Origin: an uncultured Nitrospirota bacterium
GTDB taxonomy: Bacteria; CG2-30-53-67
Assembly (NCBI GenBank): GCA_945786985.1
Contig: CALZGC010000006.1
Location: 1-38,027, forward strand
Length of the DNA stretch: 38,027 bases
Direction of reading: 5' to 3'
The position numbers were made by a program, and so were the translations under genes. A model generated the notes under the pieces. It did no database searches. It was given only the letters and a program-made list of their open reading frames with translations, and was not told the DNA's origin. Positions 27,187 to 34,696 of this stretch are shown here, piece after piece. The stretch's first letter is position 1, and the number at the start of each line of letters is the position of its first letter.

Positions 27187-27207
27187 GGGCCGGCCATGGG
27201 CCGGCCC
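27187..27207 (-). terminator. GC hairpin just after the selenoprotein gene
   Basis: GGGCCGGCC and GGCCGGCCC form a perfect 9-bp stem with a 3-base loop, ten bases beyond the TAA stop. There is no T-run, so it may be a weak terminator or an mRNA 3'-end stabiliser. Confidence 0.45.
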
Positions 27208-27216
27208 ACGCGTATG

Positions 27217-27756
27217 TTAATTGTTCAGGGCCTGCTGAACGGCGGCCGGGCTGAAGCCGCGGAGAATGTTGCCATTGATGTCGATCACCGGGATGCCGGA
27301 GAAACCGCCGGTTTTCTCCATCATCTCCCGCCGGCCCTTCGGGTTCCGTTCGACGTTGATTTCGGTGAATTTGATGCCGTTCTTGACGAAGTAACTCTTC
27401 GCCTGAATGCAGGCCGGTCACCAGTCGGTCATGTAGAGAATGACTTTGCCGTGGGAGCTGTTCTTGCTACGCTCGACCCTTTCCTCCTCCAGCTGCCGGA
27501 GAAACTTCTTGTAATAGGGCTCTCCCTCAGCGGCTGCGGCGGACGGTTTTCCAAGGGAAGGGTCATAGGTCACACTCCCCTTGTGTTCGATTTTGTCGAA
27601 GTCCTCGGCCCCGGCGCGGTATTGCTCGGGGATTTTCCTGAGGTCGTCGGTGAAATGGGTGACGCCCCGATCATCCAGCCATTTGTAGATCTCCCCGAAG
27701 GCGGGGGTACTCAGGATGAAGAACAGAGTGATGGTCGATAACAAAAGATGTTTCAT
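27217..27756 (-). CDS. Selenoprotein: exported DUF4124-glutaredoxin fusion with Sec in the redox motif
   Basis: The full product is 179 residues if the in-frame TGA at 27420-27418 is read as selenocysteine (Sec113). A signal peptide (MKHLLLSTITLFFILSTPAF, cut after G) leads into a DUF4124 domain (IYKWLDDRGVTHFTDDL). A charged helix follows, then a glutaredoxin fold: KVILYMTDW-Sec-PACIQAKSYF, EINVERNPKGRREMMEKTGG and the cis-Pro loop GIPVIDINGNILRGFS. Relatives have Cys-x-x-Cys exactly where this gene has Sec-Pro-Ala-Cys116. The 67 codons after TGA keep the fold without another stop until TAA, so the TGA is not decay. AAGGAAA lies 6 bases ahead of the ATG. Hairpins after the TGA could serve as a bacterial SECIS. 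Standard gene calling would give a 112-residue fragment. It probably acts as a periplasmic thiol reductase or isomerase. Confidence 0.88.
27384..27420 (-). promoter_or_regulatory. Candidate bacterial SECIS element
   Basis: Starting at the TGA on the minus strand, GCCTG-CATT-CAGGC (27414-27401) forms one hairpin and CGAAG-AGTTA-CTTCG (27401-27387) a second with a GU in its loop. TGAC at the start and GTCA at 27387-27384 can close the structure. The position directly 3' of the UGA fits bacterial SECIS elements. SelB recognition cannot be judged from sequence alone. Confidence 0.5.
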
Positions 27757-27801
27757 GTTGTTTCCTTATCCGGAGGGTTTGCATCGCAACAATGCTGCTT
27801 C

Positions 27802-27831
27802 ATTATATCCCGGCCCCCTCCCCGGCTTCAA
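27802..27831 (-). promoter_or_regulatory. Predicted promoter of the selenoprotein gene
   Basis: On the minus strand TTGAAG (27831-27826) and a perfect TATAAT (27807-27802) are 18 bases apart, 46 bases ahead of the ATG. A T-run at 27840-27834 just upstream, preceded by a GGGCC-TGA-GGCCC hairpin around the stop of the PP-loop gene, may end the previous transcript. Confidence 0.6.
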
Positions 27832-27857
27832 CGAAAAAAAGGGAGCCACCGTGGGCC

Positions 27858-28859
27858 TCAGGCCCGGATCCGATAACGCGCCAGTTCCTCTTCGGTCAGC
27901 GGCGCAACGGCCGTGAGAATCTCCTCGCTGCCGTTCATGTGCAGGACGACGGTTCCAGGCCCCTCGCTACGTCCATAGCGCAGCAGGATCCGGGGGATCA
28001 CATCCCGGGCCCGTTCGTCCATCTTACCGGCAGCGGCGCCGATGGGACCGGTGAAGTCGCGGGGGATGAAGAGGGGGTAACAGGTTTTTGCCAACGATTC
28101 TATCCGAATGTTCTCCTGCTCGTTTCTCCCGATGACGGCTTTCAGGTCCGGCGCAATGCGAAGATGACGCCCCGTTCGCAGGAGCCGGATTTCGGCCATC
28201 TCGTACGTGTCCTGATGGTCGAAGAGATCCTTCAGCTTCACCGCAAAGTTTGCGTCGGTGAGCAGGCACCCGCCTGCGGGACAGGGGTAGTCGCTGATCG
28301 AAAAGGCTTCTGCCAGCGCCATCTGTTTCTTCCGTCCCCGACCGGTAATGGCGAGCAGACGGTCCCGGTCCACGATCCCCTGCTGTTCCGGCAGCGTCGG
28401 CTTCAGGACCTGCGCCGACAGCGGGCGGAGGATCCTCCCCTTGAGCCCCGTTTCCCGGTCGATCAGGTTCATTGCGTCCCGCCGCTGGGACATGGGACGC
28501 TGTCCGAGGACTTCGCCGGTAATCAGAAAGGTTGCGCCGATGCTCTCCATGTATTCAGCGGCTTTGGTGTGCATGAAGATCCGGCAATCGAGGCAGGGAT
28601 TCATCCGCTTGCCGTAGCCGTAACGGGGGTTGCGGATCATCTCGATGTACTCGCGATCCACGCGGATCATCTTGAGCGGAATCCCGAGCTCTTTGGAGAG
28701 CCGCAGCGCCTCATTGCCGCAGCCGTTTTTCCGGTTGCAGCAGCAGAAGGGGCTCCTGAAGTTCACCGCCGTCACCTCGATCCCCTGATCGAGAATCAGC
28801 TTCAGGGCGACCGAGCTGTCCAAGCCGCCCGAAAGGAGCATGACGGCTTTCTTGTTCAT
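27858..28859 (-). CDS. PP-loop ATPase, tRNA thiolation type (MnmA-like N-domain with NFACT-R-like tail)
   Basis: The product is 333 residues from this start. The PP-loop ATP-pyrophosphatase motif is LLSGGLDSSVALKL at the N-terminus. Cys-rich sites follow: PFCCCNRKNGCGNEA, NPCLDCRIFMHTKAAEYM and PCPAGGCLLTD, arranged like metal or sulfur-handling cysteines of tRNA thiolases. The C-terminal part (LRIAPDLKAVIGRNEQENIR) resembles the NFACT-R/DUF814 RNA-binding module. Such proteins are usually annotated as tRNA 2- or 4-thiouridine synthase-like; the modified base is not known to me. The start is uncertain: ATG 28859 has GGAAG at 7 bases, ATG 28883 has GGAG at 12, and a GTG lies at 28901. Confidence 0.8.
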   Translation of the reverse strand: MNKKAVMLLSGGLDSSVALKLILDQGIEVTAVNFRSPFCCCNRKNGCGNEALRLSKELGIPLKMIRVDREYIEMIRNPRYGYGKRMNPCLDCRIFMHTKAAEYMESIGATFLITGEVLGQRPMSQRRDAMNLIDRETGLKGRILRPLSAQVLKPTLPEQQGIVDRDRLLAITGRGRKKQMALAEAFSISDYPCPAGGCLLTDANFAVKLKDLFDHQDTYEMAEIRLLRTGRHLRIAPDLKAVIGRNEQENIRIESLAKTCYPLFIPRDFTGPIGAAAGKMDERARDVIPRILLRYGRSEGPGTVVLHMNGSEEILTAVAPLTEEELARYRIRA

Positions 28860-28902
28860 GACGAGCGCTTCCGTTTTCAACATGATCGATCGATTCTCCA
28901 CA

Positions 28903-28923
28903 GCCGGGACGTGACGTCCCGGC
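28903..28923. promoter_or_regulatory. Perfect 21-bp palindrome upstream of the PP-loop gene
   Basis: GCCGGGACGT and ACGTCCCGGC are exact inverted repeats around one G. They lie between the divergent PP-loop and CopD-like genes. This could be an operator or a leader hairpin; no regulator family is recognisable from it. Confidence 0.45.
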
Positions 28924-29053
28924 GGTACCGCAGGCTGTCACCCCGGTGGCGCCCGGTCGGTCCTTTCTGTCAAACGACTTGAAAAAAGGGACGATCCGGG
29001 CCATGATGTATTCACTTTTCTATTGCGCTGCACCGACGAACAGGAGGCCTGCC

Positions 29054-29524
29054 ATGCCAGAAATGATGCTGCTGAAACTCTCCGCTGCCCTGCATGTCAT
29101 TGGGGTGGTCATCTGGATCGGCGGTGTCGCCTTTGTCACGCTCGTCCTCTTCCCCATGATTCACGAGATGACTGATCCCATGGAAAAGGCGCTTCTTTTT
29201 CAGCGGGTGGAGCGGCGCTTTGCCCGGATTGTTCGGGTTATTCTGGTGGTGGTGGGCCTGACCGGTCTGTACAACCTTATGGCCAAGGGGCTCTATGACC
29301 TGATGCCGACGGCGGCGGGGTTCTGGCTCGACCTGATGATCGCCGTGTTCGTTGTGTATGCCCTGCTAATCTTCGGTCTCGAGAAGGCTCTCTTCAAGCG
29401 GGTCTTCAAAGACGTGAAGAACATGAACGCCGATCAGATCTTCTTCAGGATGACCGTCTTTCACTGGTTCGTGCTCGGCATCAGCCTTCTGGCCGTCGGG
29501 GCCGGGGTTGTCGGAACCTACTAA
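29054..29524 (+). CDS. CopD-like four-helix membrane protein
   Basis: The product is 156 residues with four predicted membrane segments. The first (LSAALHVIGVVIWIGGVAFV) has the His and the Ile-Trp-Ile-Gly-Gly pattern of CopD/DUF4149-type membrane proteins. The others lie at about 55-75 (VRVILVVVGLTGLYNLM), 82-105 and 130-153, and a second His is in VFHWFVLG. CopD-type proteins are linked with copper handling and related HemJ proteins with haem synthesis; neither function is proven here. The ATG at 29054 has AGGAGG at 6-base spacing. It converges on the YHS gene, 14 bases from its end. Confidence 0.8.
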   Translation: MPEMMLLKLSAALHVIGVVIWIGGVAFVTLVLFPMIHEMTDPMEKALLFQRVERRFARIVRVILVVVGLTGLYNLMAKGLYDLMPTAAGFWLDLMIAVFVVYALLIFGLEKALFKRVFKDVKNMNADQIFFRMTVFHWFVLGISLLAVGAGVVGTY

Positions 29525-29538
29525 CCTGACCCGGCGCG

Positions 29539-29853
29539 TTATTTTTCTTTCAGGTATTTCTCCGGGTCGCTGAGAAAGGCCTCTTTCTCATCCTCCATGC
29601 AGAAGTAATAGGTCTGTCCCTGGTACTCTACCGTCTCCGCGGCGTGGGCTTTTGAAATCTTCATGCCACAAATGGGGTCCAGGGCCACCTCGGCTCCCTC
29701 CGCACCGGCGTGATAATCTCCGTGCTCCATCATGGCTTTGTGCCGTGCGCAGTTTGCGGGGTCGCACTTGCCGTTCTGGCAGGCGATCGCGGAAAGCTGG
29801 CAGATCAGGGTCACTGCCAGCGTCATGACGATGGTCCATAGGAGCTGTCTCAT
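29539..29853 (-). CDS. Exported YHS domain protein
   Basis: The product is 104 residues. The signal peptide (MRQLLWTIVMTLAVTLICQL) ends near SAIA. A short Cys/His-rich stretch follows (CQNGKCDPANCARHKAMM), which may bind metal. The YHS domain then starts DPICGMKISKAHAAETV and continues YQGQTYYFCMEDEKEAF. YHS domains occur in copper and other heavy-metal handling proteins, with the Cys residues as likely ligands. The ATG has AAGGAG at 8-base spacing. The convergent CopD-like membrane protein gene is adjacent, which weakly supports a metal-related role for both. Confidence 0.88.
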   Translation of the reverse strand: MRQLLWTIVMTLAVTLICQLSAIACQNGKCDPANCARHKAMMEHGDYHAGAEGAEVALDPICGMKISKAHAAETVEYQGQTYYFCMEDEKEAFLSDPEKYLKEK

Positions 29854-30007
29854 AAGCGTATCTCCTTAGTGTGCATTGCACGAATTGGATAATTTAACCT
29901 AAAAGCCTACAGGAAGGATGCGGCGAATGCAAACGGAAAATGGAAACCCAGGCTATTTCAAGCGGTTACAAGGGCGGCCCGGCCGGAATGTGGCGGCCTG
30001 CCGGCGT

Positions 30008-30036
30008 TTGACAGGCGGGGAACGAAGGGGTAGTGT
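30008..30036 (+). promoter_or_regulatory. Predicted promoter of the FIST gene
   Basis: TTGACA (30008-30013) and TAGTGT (30031-30036) are separated by 17 bases. A start near 30043 rules out the in-frame GTG at 30033 and leaves the ATG at 30057. Confidence 0.55.
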
Positions 30037-30056
30037 CAAGCTCAGGTGGTTGGGTT

Positions 30057-31238
30057 ATGAAATGGTCATCGGTAGTCTCCATCGAACCGGACACCAGTCG
30101 GGGTATTGCTCACTGTGTTGCCGAACTTCAACGTGAGTTACAGGAGCCTCCGGATCTCGCCCTTCTCTTTGTGTCTGATCACTTTTCCAAGAACTACGCC
30201 CAGATAGGCCGGGAGGTCTTCCGGCAGCTGGCGTGCCGGCATCTGCTCGGATGCTCCGCCGGGGGAGTGATTGGTGCGGGCAAGGAAGTGGAGGGAATGC
30301 CAGGCATCAGTCTCACGGCGGCTGTCCTGCCGGATGTTCGGATACATCCCTTTCACCTGGAGCATGCGGCGTTGCCGAGTCTCGACGGAAGCCCCCGCCC
30401 CTGGGAAGAACTCTTCGGTGTGACGGCCGAGGAGGAGCCGGCCTTCCTGCTCCTGGCCGATCCCTACAGCTTCGCCGCGGAGGGTTGTCTGAGCGGTCTT
30501 GATTTTTCCTTCCCCCGCTCTCCCAAGGTGGGGGGGTTGGCCAGTGCCGCCAGCAGGCCGGGCGAAAACGCACTGTTTATGGATGACCAGTGCCACCGCT
30601 CCGGTCTGGTCGGTCTGGCCGTGTCGGGCGATATCGTGCTGGACACCGCCGTGGCCCAAGGGTGTTACCCCGTGGGGCCCGTGCTGTGCGTCACCGACTG
30701 CGAGGACAATATCCTGCGGGAACTGGACGAGCGACCCGTTCTGGAAGTCCTCGGGAAGGTTCTCTCCGACATGACGCCGGAGCAGCAGGAGCTGGTTCAG
30801 CACTCCCTTTTCATCGGCATTGCCATGGATCCGATGAAGGAGTCCTTCGCCCAGGGGGATTTCCTCATCCGCAATCTCCTGGGGGCGGACACCGACGAAG
30901 GCTGCCTGCTCGTTGCCGCGCGTCTCCAACAGGGACAAATGGTTCAGTTTCATCTGCGGGATGCCACCACTTCCGCGTCGGACCTGGACGATGTCATTTC
31001 GGCCTTCATCAAGGCGCATAAAGGTCTCAGCTACTATGGGGCGCTCCTCTTTTCGTGCCTCGGGAGAGGCCAGAATCTCTACGGGCATGCCAACCATGAC
31101 TCCGAGAGGTTCCAGCACTTCATGGGGCGCATCCCCCTGGGCGGGTTCTTCTGCAACGGCGAGATCGGGCCCGTGGGGCCCGTGACCTACCTGCACGGCT
31201 ACACCAGCAGCTTCGGCATTTTTCGCCCGCGCGAGTAG
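30057..31238 (+). CDS. FIST N- and C-domain sensory protein
   Basis: The product is 393 residues with FIST_N followed by FIST_C. FIST_N features include LALLFVSDHFSKNYAQIG, LLGCSAGGVIGAGKEVEG and GLASAASRPGENALFMDD. FIST_C includes FLIRNLLGADTDEGCLLVAA and, at the end, GFFCNGEIGPVG and TYLHGYTSSFGIFRPRE, the normal family ending. FIST proteins are intracellular small-ligand sensors proposed to bind amino acids or similar metabolites and often partner signalling enzymes. This one is free-standing and has no transmembrane segment. AGGTGG lies 7 bases ahead of the ATG. A repeat-family hairpin follows the stop by 8 bases. Confidence 0.92.
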   Translation: MKWSSVVSIEPDTSRGIAHCVAELQRELQEPPDLALLFVSDHFSKNYAQIGREVFRQLACRHLLGCSAGGVIGAGKEVEGMPGISLTAAVLPDVRIHPFHLEHAALPSLDGSPRPWEELFGVTAEEEPAFLLLADPYSFAAEGCLSGLDFSFPRSPKVGGLASAASRPGENALFMDDQCHRSGLVGLAVSGDIVLDTAVAQGCYPVGPVLCVTDCEDNILRELDERPVLEVLGKVLSDMTPEQQELVQHSLFIGIAMDPMKESFAQGDFLIRNLLGADTDEGCLLVAARLQQGQMVQFHLRDATTSASDLDDVISAFIKAHKGLSYYGALLFSCLGRGQNLYGHANHDSERFQHFMGRIPLGGFFCNGEIGPVGPVTYLHGYTSSFGIFRPRE

Positions 31239-31246
31239 CCGGACCA

Positions 31247-31313
31247 AACCCGGACATCGCATGTGGCAGTCTATCCGCTCTCGTAATAGATTGACTCATG
31301 CGATGTCCGGGTT
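31247..31313. repeat. 67-bp member of the CCCGG...GCATGAGT repeat family
   Basis: AACCCGGACATCGCATG (31247-31263) and CATGCGATGTCCGGGTT (31297-31313) are perfect 17-base inverted repeats. The interior (GTGGCAGTCTATCCGC, CTCGTAATAGATTGACT) consists of pieces also present in the 112- and 207-bp elements, so this is an internally deleted copy. It fills the gap between the convergent FIST and comM genes, and the TAA stop of comM (31314-31312) lies on its edge. Confidence 0.85.
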
Positions 31314-32850
31314 AGAGACTTTCTTCGTGCGTCCGGTCCAAGCAGCGGTATTGCAGCGCCTCCGAAACGTGGGTGGATCCGAGGGCATCCTGGCCGGCGA
31401 GATCGGCGATGGTGCGGGCCACCTTGAGCACGCGGTGATAGCTGCGAGCGGAAAAGCCGAGTCGTGAGACGGCCGTTTCCAGAAGGTGCTCCGTCTCGGT
31501 GTCCACCCGGCAGTAGGTTTCCGTCATCGGGGCGTTCATCTGTGCATTGCAGGTGAGTCCTGTGGCTCCGTATCGAACGTTCTGGATCTGCCGCGCCCGG
31601 TTTACCCGGGTGCGGATGGCCGAGGAGCTTTCACCCCGGGACCCGCCGGAGAGCTCCTGGAAGGGCACGGCCGGCACCTCGATCTGGATGTCGATCCGGT
31701 CCATCAGGGGTCCCGATATCCGTTTGCGGTAGCGGTCGATTTCACCGGGACTGCAGCGGCAGGGGTGCTGCGCGTTTCCGAAAAACCCGCAGGGGCAGGG
31801 ATTCATGGAAGCGGCCAGCATGAAGCGGGCCGGATAGGTCAGGCTCGCCATCGCGCGGGAGATGGTGACGCTGCCGTCTTCCAGGGGCTGGCGGAGACCT
31901 TCGAGGACGTTTCGCCGGAATTCGGGGAGTTCGTCCAGAAAGAGGACGCCATGGTGCGCCATGCTGACCTCTCCCGGCCTCGGATGGGTGCCGCCGCCGA
32001 TCATGCCGGCATCGGAAATGGTGTGGTGGGGGGCGCGAAAGGGCCGTACGGCGATGATCCGTTTCCGGGGCGCCAGCAGTCCGGCCACGCTGTGAACTTT
32101 GGTACAATCGAGGCATTCGTGCAGGGACATGTCGGGCAAAATGGTGGGGAGGCGCCGGGTCAGCATGGTCTTTCCCGAGCCGGGCGGGCCCACCAGGAGG
32201 ATGTTGTGCCCCCCGGCGCTGGCGACTTCCATCGCCCGTTTGGCGTGCTCCTGTCCGCGCACATCGGAGAAATCGACATCGGCCACGGCGTTTTCCTGCA
32301 GCAGGGAGGCCAAATCGGAATGTTCCGCAGGCACGTCGATCTCATCATTCAGAAAGGCCACGGTTTGGGCGAGTGAGACTGCGGGAACCACATGGAGCCC
32401 GCCGACGATGGCGGCTTCCGGCGCGTTTTCCGCAGGGAGCAGAAAACGCTGAAAGCCGGCCTTGCGCGCGACCAACGCCATGGAGAGGGCCCCCCGGACC
32501 GGCTTGACCCGGCCGTTGAGAGAGAGCTCGCCGACGATCAGGCAGGCCTGAAGCCGTTCTGCGGGGACGATGCCCTGGCGTGCCAGGATGCCGAGAGCGA
32601 TGGGCAGGTCAAATCCGGAACCCTCCTTTTTCAGATCCGCAGGCGCGAGATTGATGGTGATACGATGGCCGGGGAACTTCTGACCGGAGTTCTTCAGCGC
32701 GGCGCGAACCCGCTCCTTGCTCTCCTTGATGGCGGCGTCGCCGAGCCCCACCACCGAGAACGCAGGAAGGCCCATGGCGAGATCGACCTCCACCTCGACC
32801 ACAACGGCGTCGATGCCGACAACGGCGCTGCTGGACACCTTGGCGATCAT
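31312..32850 (-). CDS. comM: YifB/ComM-family Mg chelatase-like AAA+ ATPase
   Basis: The product is 512 residues. The N-terminal domain carries AVVVEVEVDLAMGLPAFSVV and the Lon-protease-like fold. Walker A is LLVGPPGSGKTMLTRRL in the middle, with MIGGGTHPRPGEVSMAHHGV and Walker B LFLDELPEF. The C-terminal Mg_chelatase_C region has SMNPCPCGFFG and a Cys motif near PCRCSPGEIDRYRKRISGPL. ComM homologues are hexameric helicases that promote branch migration during natural transformation; other competence genes are not in this window. The start codon ATG at 32850 has only a weak ribosome site. The stop codon sits at the edge of a palindromic repeat. Confidence 0.94.
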   Translation of the reverse strand: MIAKVSSSAVVGIDAVVVEVEVDLAMGLPAFSVVGLGDAAIKESKERVRAALKNSGQKFPGHRITINLAPADLKKEGSGFDLPIALGILARQGIVPAERLQACLIVGELSLNGRVKPVRGALSMALVARKAGFQRFLLPAENAPEAAIVGGLHVVPAVSLAQTVAFLNDEIDVPAEHSDLASLLQENAVADVDFSDVRGQEHAKRAMEVASAGGHNILLVGPPGSGKTMLTRRLPTILPDMSLHECLDCTKVHSVAGLLAPRKRIIAVRPFRAPHHTISDAGMIGGGTHPRPGEVSMAHHGVLFLDELPEFRRNVLEGLRQPLEDGSVTISRAMASLTYPARFMLAASMNPCPCGFFGNAQHPCRCSPGEIDRYRKRISGPLMDRIDIQIEVPAVPFQELSGGSRGESSSAIRTRVNRARQIQNVRYGATGLTCNAQMNAPMTETYCRVDTETEHLLETAVSRLGFSARSYHRVLKVARTIADLAGQDALGSTHVSEALQYRCLDRTHEESL

Positions 32851-32931
32851 AGTCCGATCAGAATAGAAGGGAGTTGTACTTCAAGATGCGTGAATCAAGG
32901 CAGGCAATAATGGACACTTGAAGTGGTTGAA

Positions 32932-32958
32932 CCCGGATATTGTGGCGCACTCTATCAC
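32932..32958. repeat. Truncated end of the repeat family upstream of aroE
   Basis: CCCGGATATTG followed by TGGCGCACTCTATCAC matches one end of the family (compare CCCGGACATCGCATGTGGCAGTCTATC at 31249) with a small deletion. No opposite end is seen nearby. Confidence 0.5.
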
Positions 32959-32991
32959 ACGGTGCGGCGCCGCTGCAACCCCTTTTTCGGT

Positions 32992-33020
32992 TTGACATCG
33001 ATGGGGGAGTTTTATAAACT
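32992..33020 (+). promoter_or_regulatory. Predicted aroE promoter
   Basis: TTGACA (32992-32997) is followed after 15 bases by TATAAA (33013-33018), or after 17 by TAAACT. It lies just ahead of the aroE ribosome site. Confidence 0.55.
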
Positions 33021-33043
33021 TGCCCTGTTTCTGGAGGGACACC

Positions 33044-33904
33044 ATGCAGATCAGCGGCACCACCCGCATCACCGGACTCTTCGGGCATCCGGTGCGCCAC
33101 ACCTTCTCCCCGGCCATGCACAATGCCGCGTTCGAGAAGCTGAAACTCGATTACGTCTATCTGCCTTTTGAGGTCCGACCGGAGGACCTGACGCAGGCCG
33201 TGGCGGCGCTGCGACCCCTGGGTCTGGCGGGGATCAATGTCACGATCCCCCACAAGGAGGCGGTGCTCCCGCTGCTCGATGAGATCTCCGAGGAGGCCGC
33301 GCTCATGGGGTCGGCCAACACCATCCGGGTGAGCGCCGAGGGCCTGAAGGGATACAACACCGACGCTTACGGATATGAGACCTCCCTGCGGGAAGAGGCG
33401 GGGCTGGTGCTCGCGGGCAAGCGAGTTTTCGTCATGGGTGCCGGCGGCGCCTCCCGGGCCGTTGCCTTTCAGTCGGCGTTCTCCGGTGCAGCGGAAGTGG
33501 TGATCGCCGATGTGGTCCCGGCCCGGGCCGAGGCCCTGTGCGCGGCGGTGGCCGGCCGTTTTCCTGCCTGCCGGGTGGCGCCCTGCGCTGCGGATTCCCG
33601 GGCGGTTGAGCGGACCGTTGCCGCAAAGGACCTCTTCGTCAATGCCACCCCCGTCGGCATGAAAGCGGAGGATCCGCGCCTCATCGATGTGGCGTGGCTT
33701 ACGCCCGGCGCCGTTGTCTTTGATGTGATCTACAACCCGCAGCAGACGCGACTTCTTCGGGAGGCCGCGGCCCGGGGGCTGCAAACCTTGAACGGTATTG
33801 GCATGCTGGTGCATCAGGGGGCCCGGGCCTTTGAGATCTTTGCGGGGACACCCGCTCCGGTCGAGACCATGCGCGGGGTTATTCGGGAGAGATTCGGGGC
33901 CTAG
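33044..33904 (+). CDS. aroE: Shikimate dehydrogenase (NADP+)
   Basis: The product is 286 residues, a normal AroE length. The shikimate-binding start is GLFGHPVRHTFSPAMHNAAF, the catalytic Lys is in GINVTIPHKEAV, GSANTI and YNTDAYGY follow, and the dinucleotide-binding loop is VMGAGGASRAVAFQ. NATPVGM and the C-terminal GMLVHQGARAFEIF complete the pattern. It reduces 3-dehydroshikimate in the route to chorismate. Chorismate also feeds the futalosine pathway encoded by mqnE/mqnC in this window. The ATG at 33044 has GGAGGG at 5-base spacing. aroK follows after 258 bases in which I see no gene. Confidence 0.96.
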   Translation: MQISGTTRITGLFGHPVRHTFSPAMHNAAFEKLKLDYVYLPFEVRPEDLTQAVAALRPLGLAGINVTIPHKEAVLPLLDEISEEAALMGSANTIRVSAEGLKGYNTDAYGYETSLREEAGLVLAGKRVFVMGAGGASRAVAFQSAFSGAAEVVIADVVPARAEALCAAVAGRFPACRVAPCAADSRAVERTVAAKDLFVNATPVGMKAEDPRLIDVAWLTPGAVVFDVIYNPQQTRLLREAAARGLQTLNGIGMLVHQGARAFEIFAGTPAPVETMRGVIRERFGA

Positions 33905-34162
33905 CCCCGTATGGCACACAAGAAACATGAATCAGGCAAGAAAGTCTTCCGCTGGAAAGCGATAGTCATTAATCTTAGGCGGGCGTCCGGACGGCAGTCT
34001 GTCACACAGAGAGAATCCATCCGGGAAGAGAGAGGTTTCTCCTCTCGAGACGGCAAGAAGACCGCTGGATTACACATGCCGGCATGTCTCGCGCCGGACC
34101 CCTCCGTTGTCTGAGATGTGCCGGGGCGCTCTGGCGCTGCTCGTGCCATATCGGGGCTAGCC

Positions 34163-34696
34163 ATGCACAACATCGTTCTCGTCGGTTTCATGGCGACCGG
34201 AAAAAGCACCGTGGGACGAGCGCTGGCGCACCGCCTCTCCTTCCGCGTCGTGGACACCGACGACATGATCGAGGCAAAAGCCGGCAAGCCCATCTCGCAG
34301 ATCTTTGCCGACGCGGGCGAGGCGGCTTTCCGGGAGCTGGAGGCGGAGGCGGCCCGGGAGGTTGCGAGCCTGTCACGGCACGTGATCATTACGGGCGGCG
34401 GGATCGTGCTGCGGCACGCCAACATGGATGCGCTCAAACAGGCGGGGCCGGTGTTCTGTCTGACGGCATCGGCTGAGGAGATCCTGCGTCGCACGGAAGG
34501 GACCACCCACCGGCCGTTGCTGCAGACGGCCGACCCCCTGGCCACCATACGAGAACTGTTGGATGCGCGGGCGCCGCTTTATGCAGCGGCCGACCACACC
34601 ATTCAGACCACCGGTCTGCGGGCGGACGCGGTGGTGGCTCGGATCCTCGAAATTGTGACGATTCATCATCCGGGCATCGTGAGACGGCTTGGATGA
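34163..34696 (+). CDS. aroK: Shikimate kinase
   Basis: The product is 177 residues. The P-loop is LVGFMATGKSTVGRALA, followed by VVDTDDMIEAKAGKPISQIF, where the Asp pair contacts Mg and shikimate. The Arg-containing FRELEAEAAREV and the GGG motif IITGGGIVLR follow; the lid is in RRTEGTTHRPLL. It phosphorylates shikimate with ATP. The ATG at 34163 is at the family's normal start although its ribosome site is poor; the in-frame start at 34118 adds an unrelated segment. The upstream CATATCGGGGCTAG may be a remnant of a repeat end. Its stop overlaps the next gene by 4 bases (ATGA). Confidence 0.95.
   Translation: MHNIVLVGFMATGKSTVGRALAHRLSFRVVDTDDMIEAKAGKPISQIFADAGEAAFRELEAEAAREVASLSRHVIITGGGIVLRHANMDALKQAGPVFCLTASAEEILRRTEGTTHRPLLQTADPLATIRELLDARAPLYAAADHTIQTTGLRADAVVARILEIVTIHHPGIVRRLG

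Noticed and set aside
27418-27756. A truncated 112-residue DUF4124 protein ending at TGA
   Set aside because: The downstream frame keeps a full glutaredoxin fold in phase, with the TGA exactly at the redox Cys position, so selenocysteine read-through explains it better than truncation or pseudogene.
34029-34045. Hairpin GAGAGG-TTTCT-CCTCTC as aroE terminator
   Set aside because: Only six base pairs and no T-run follows.
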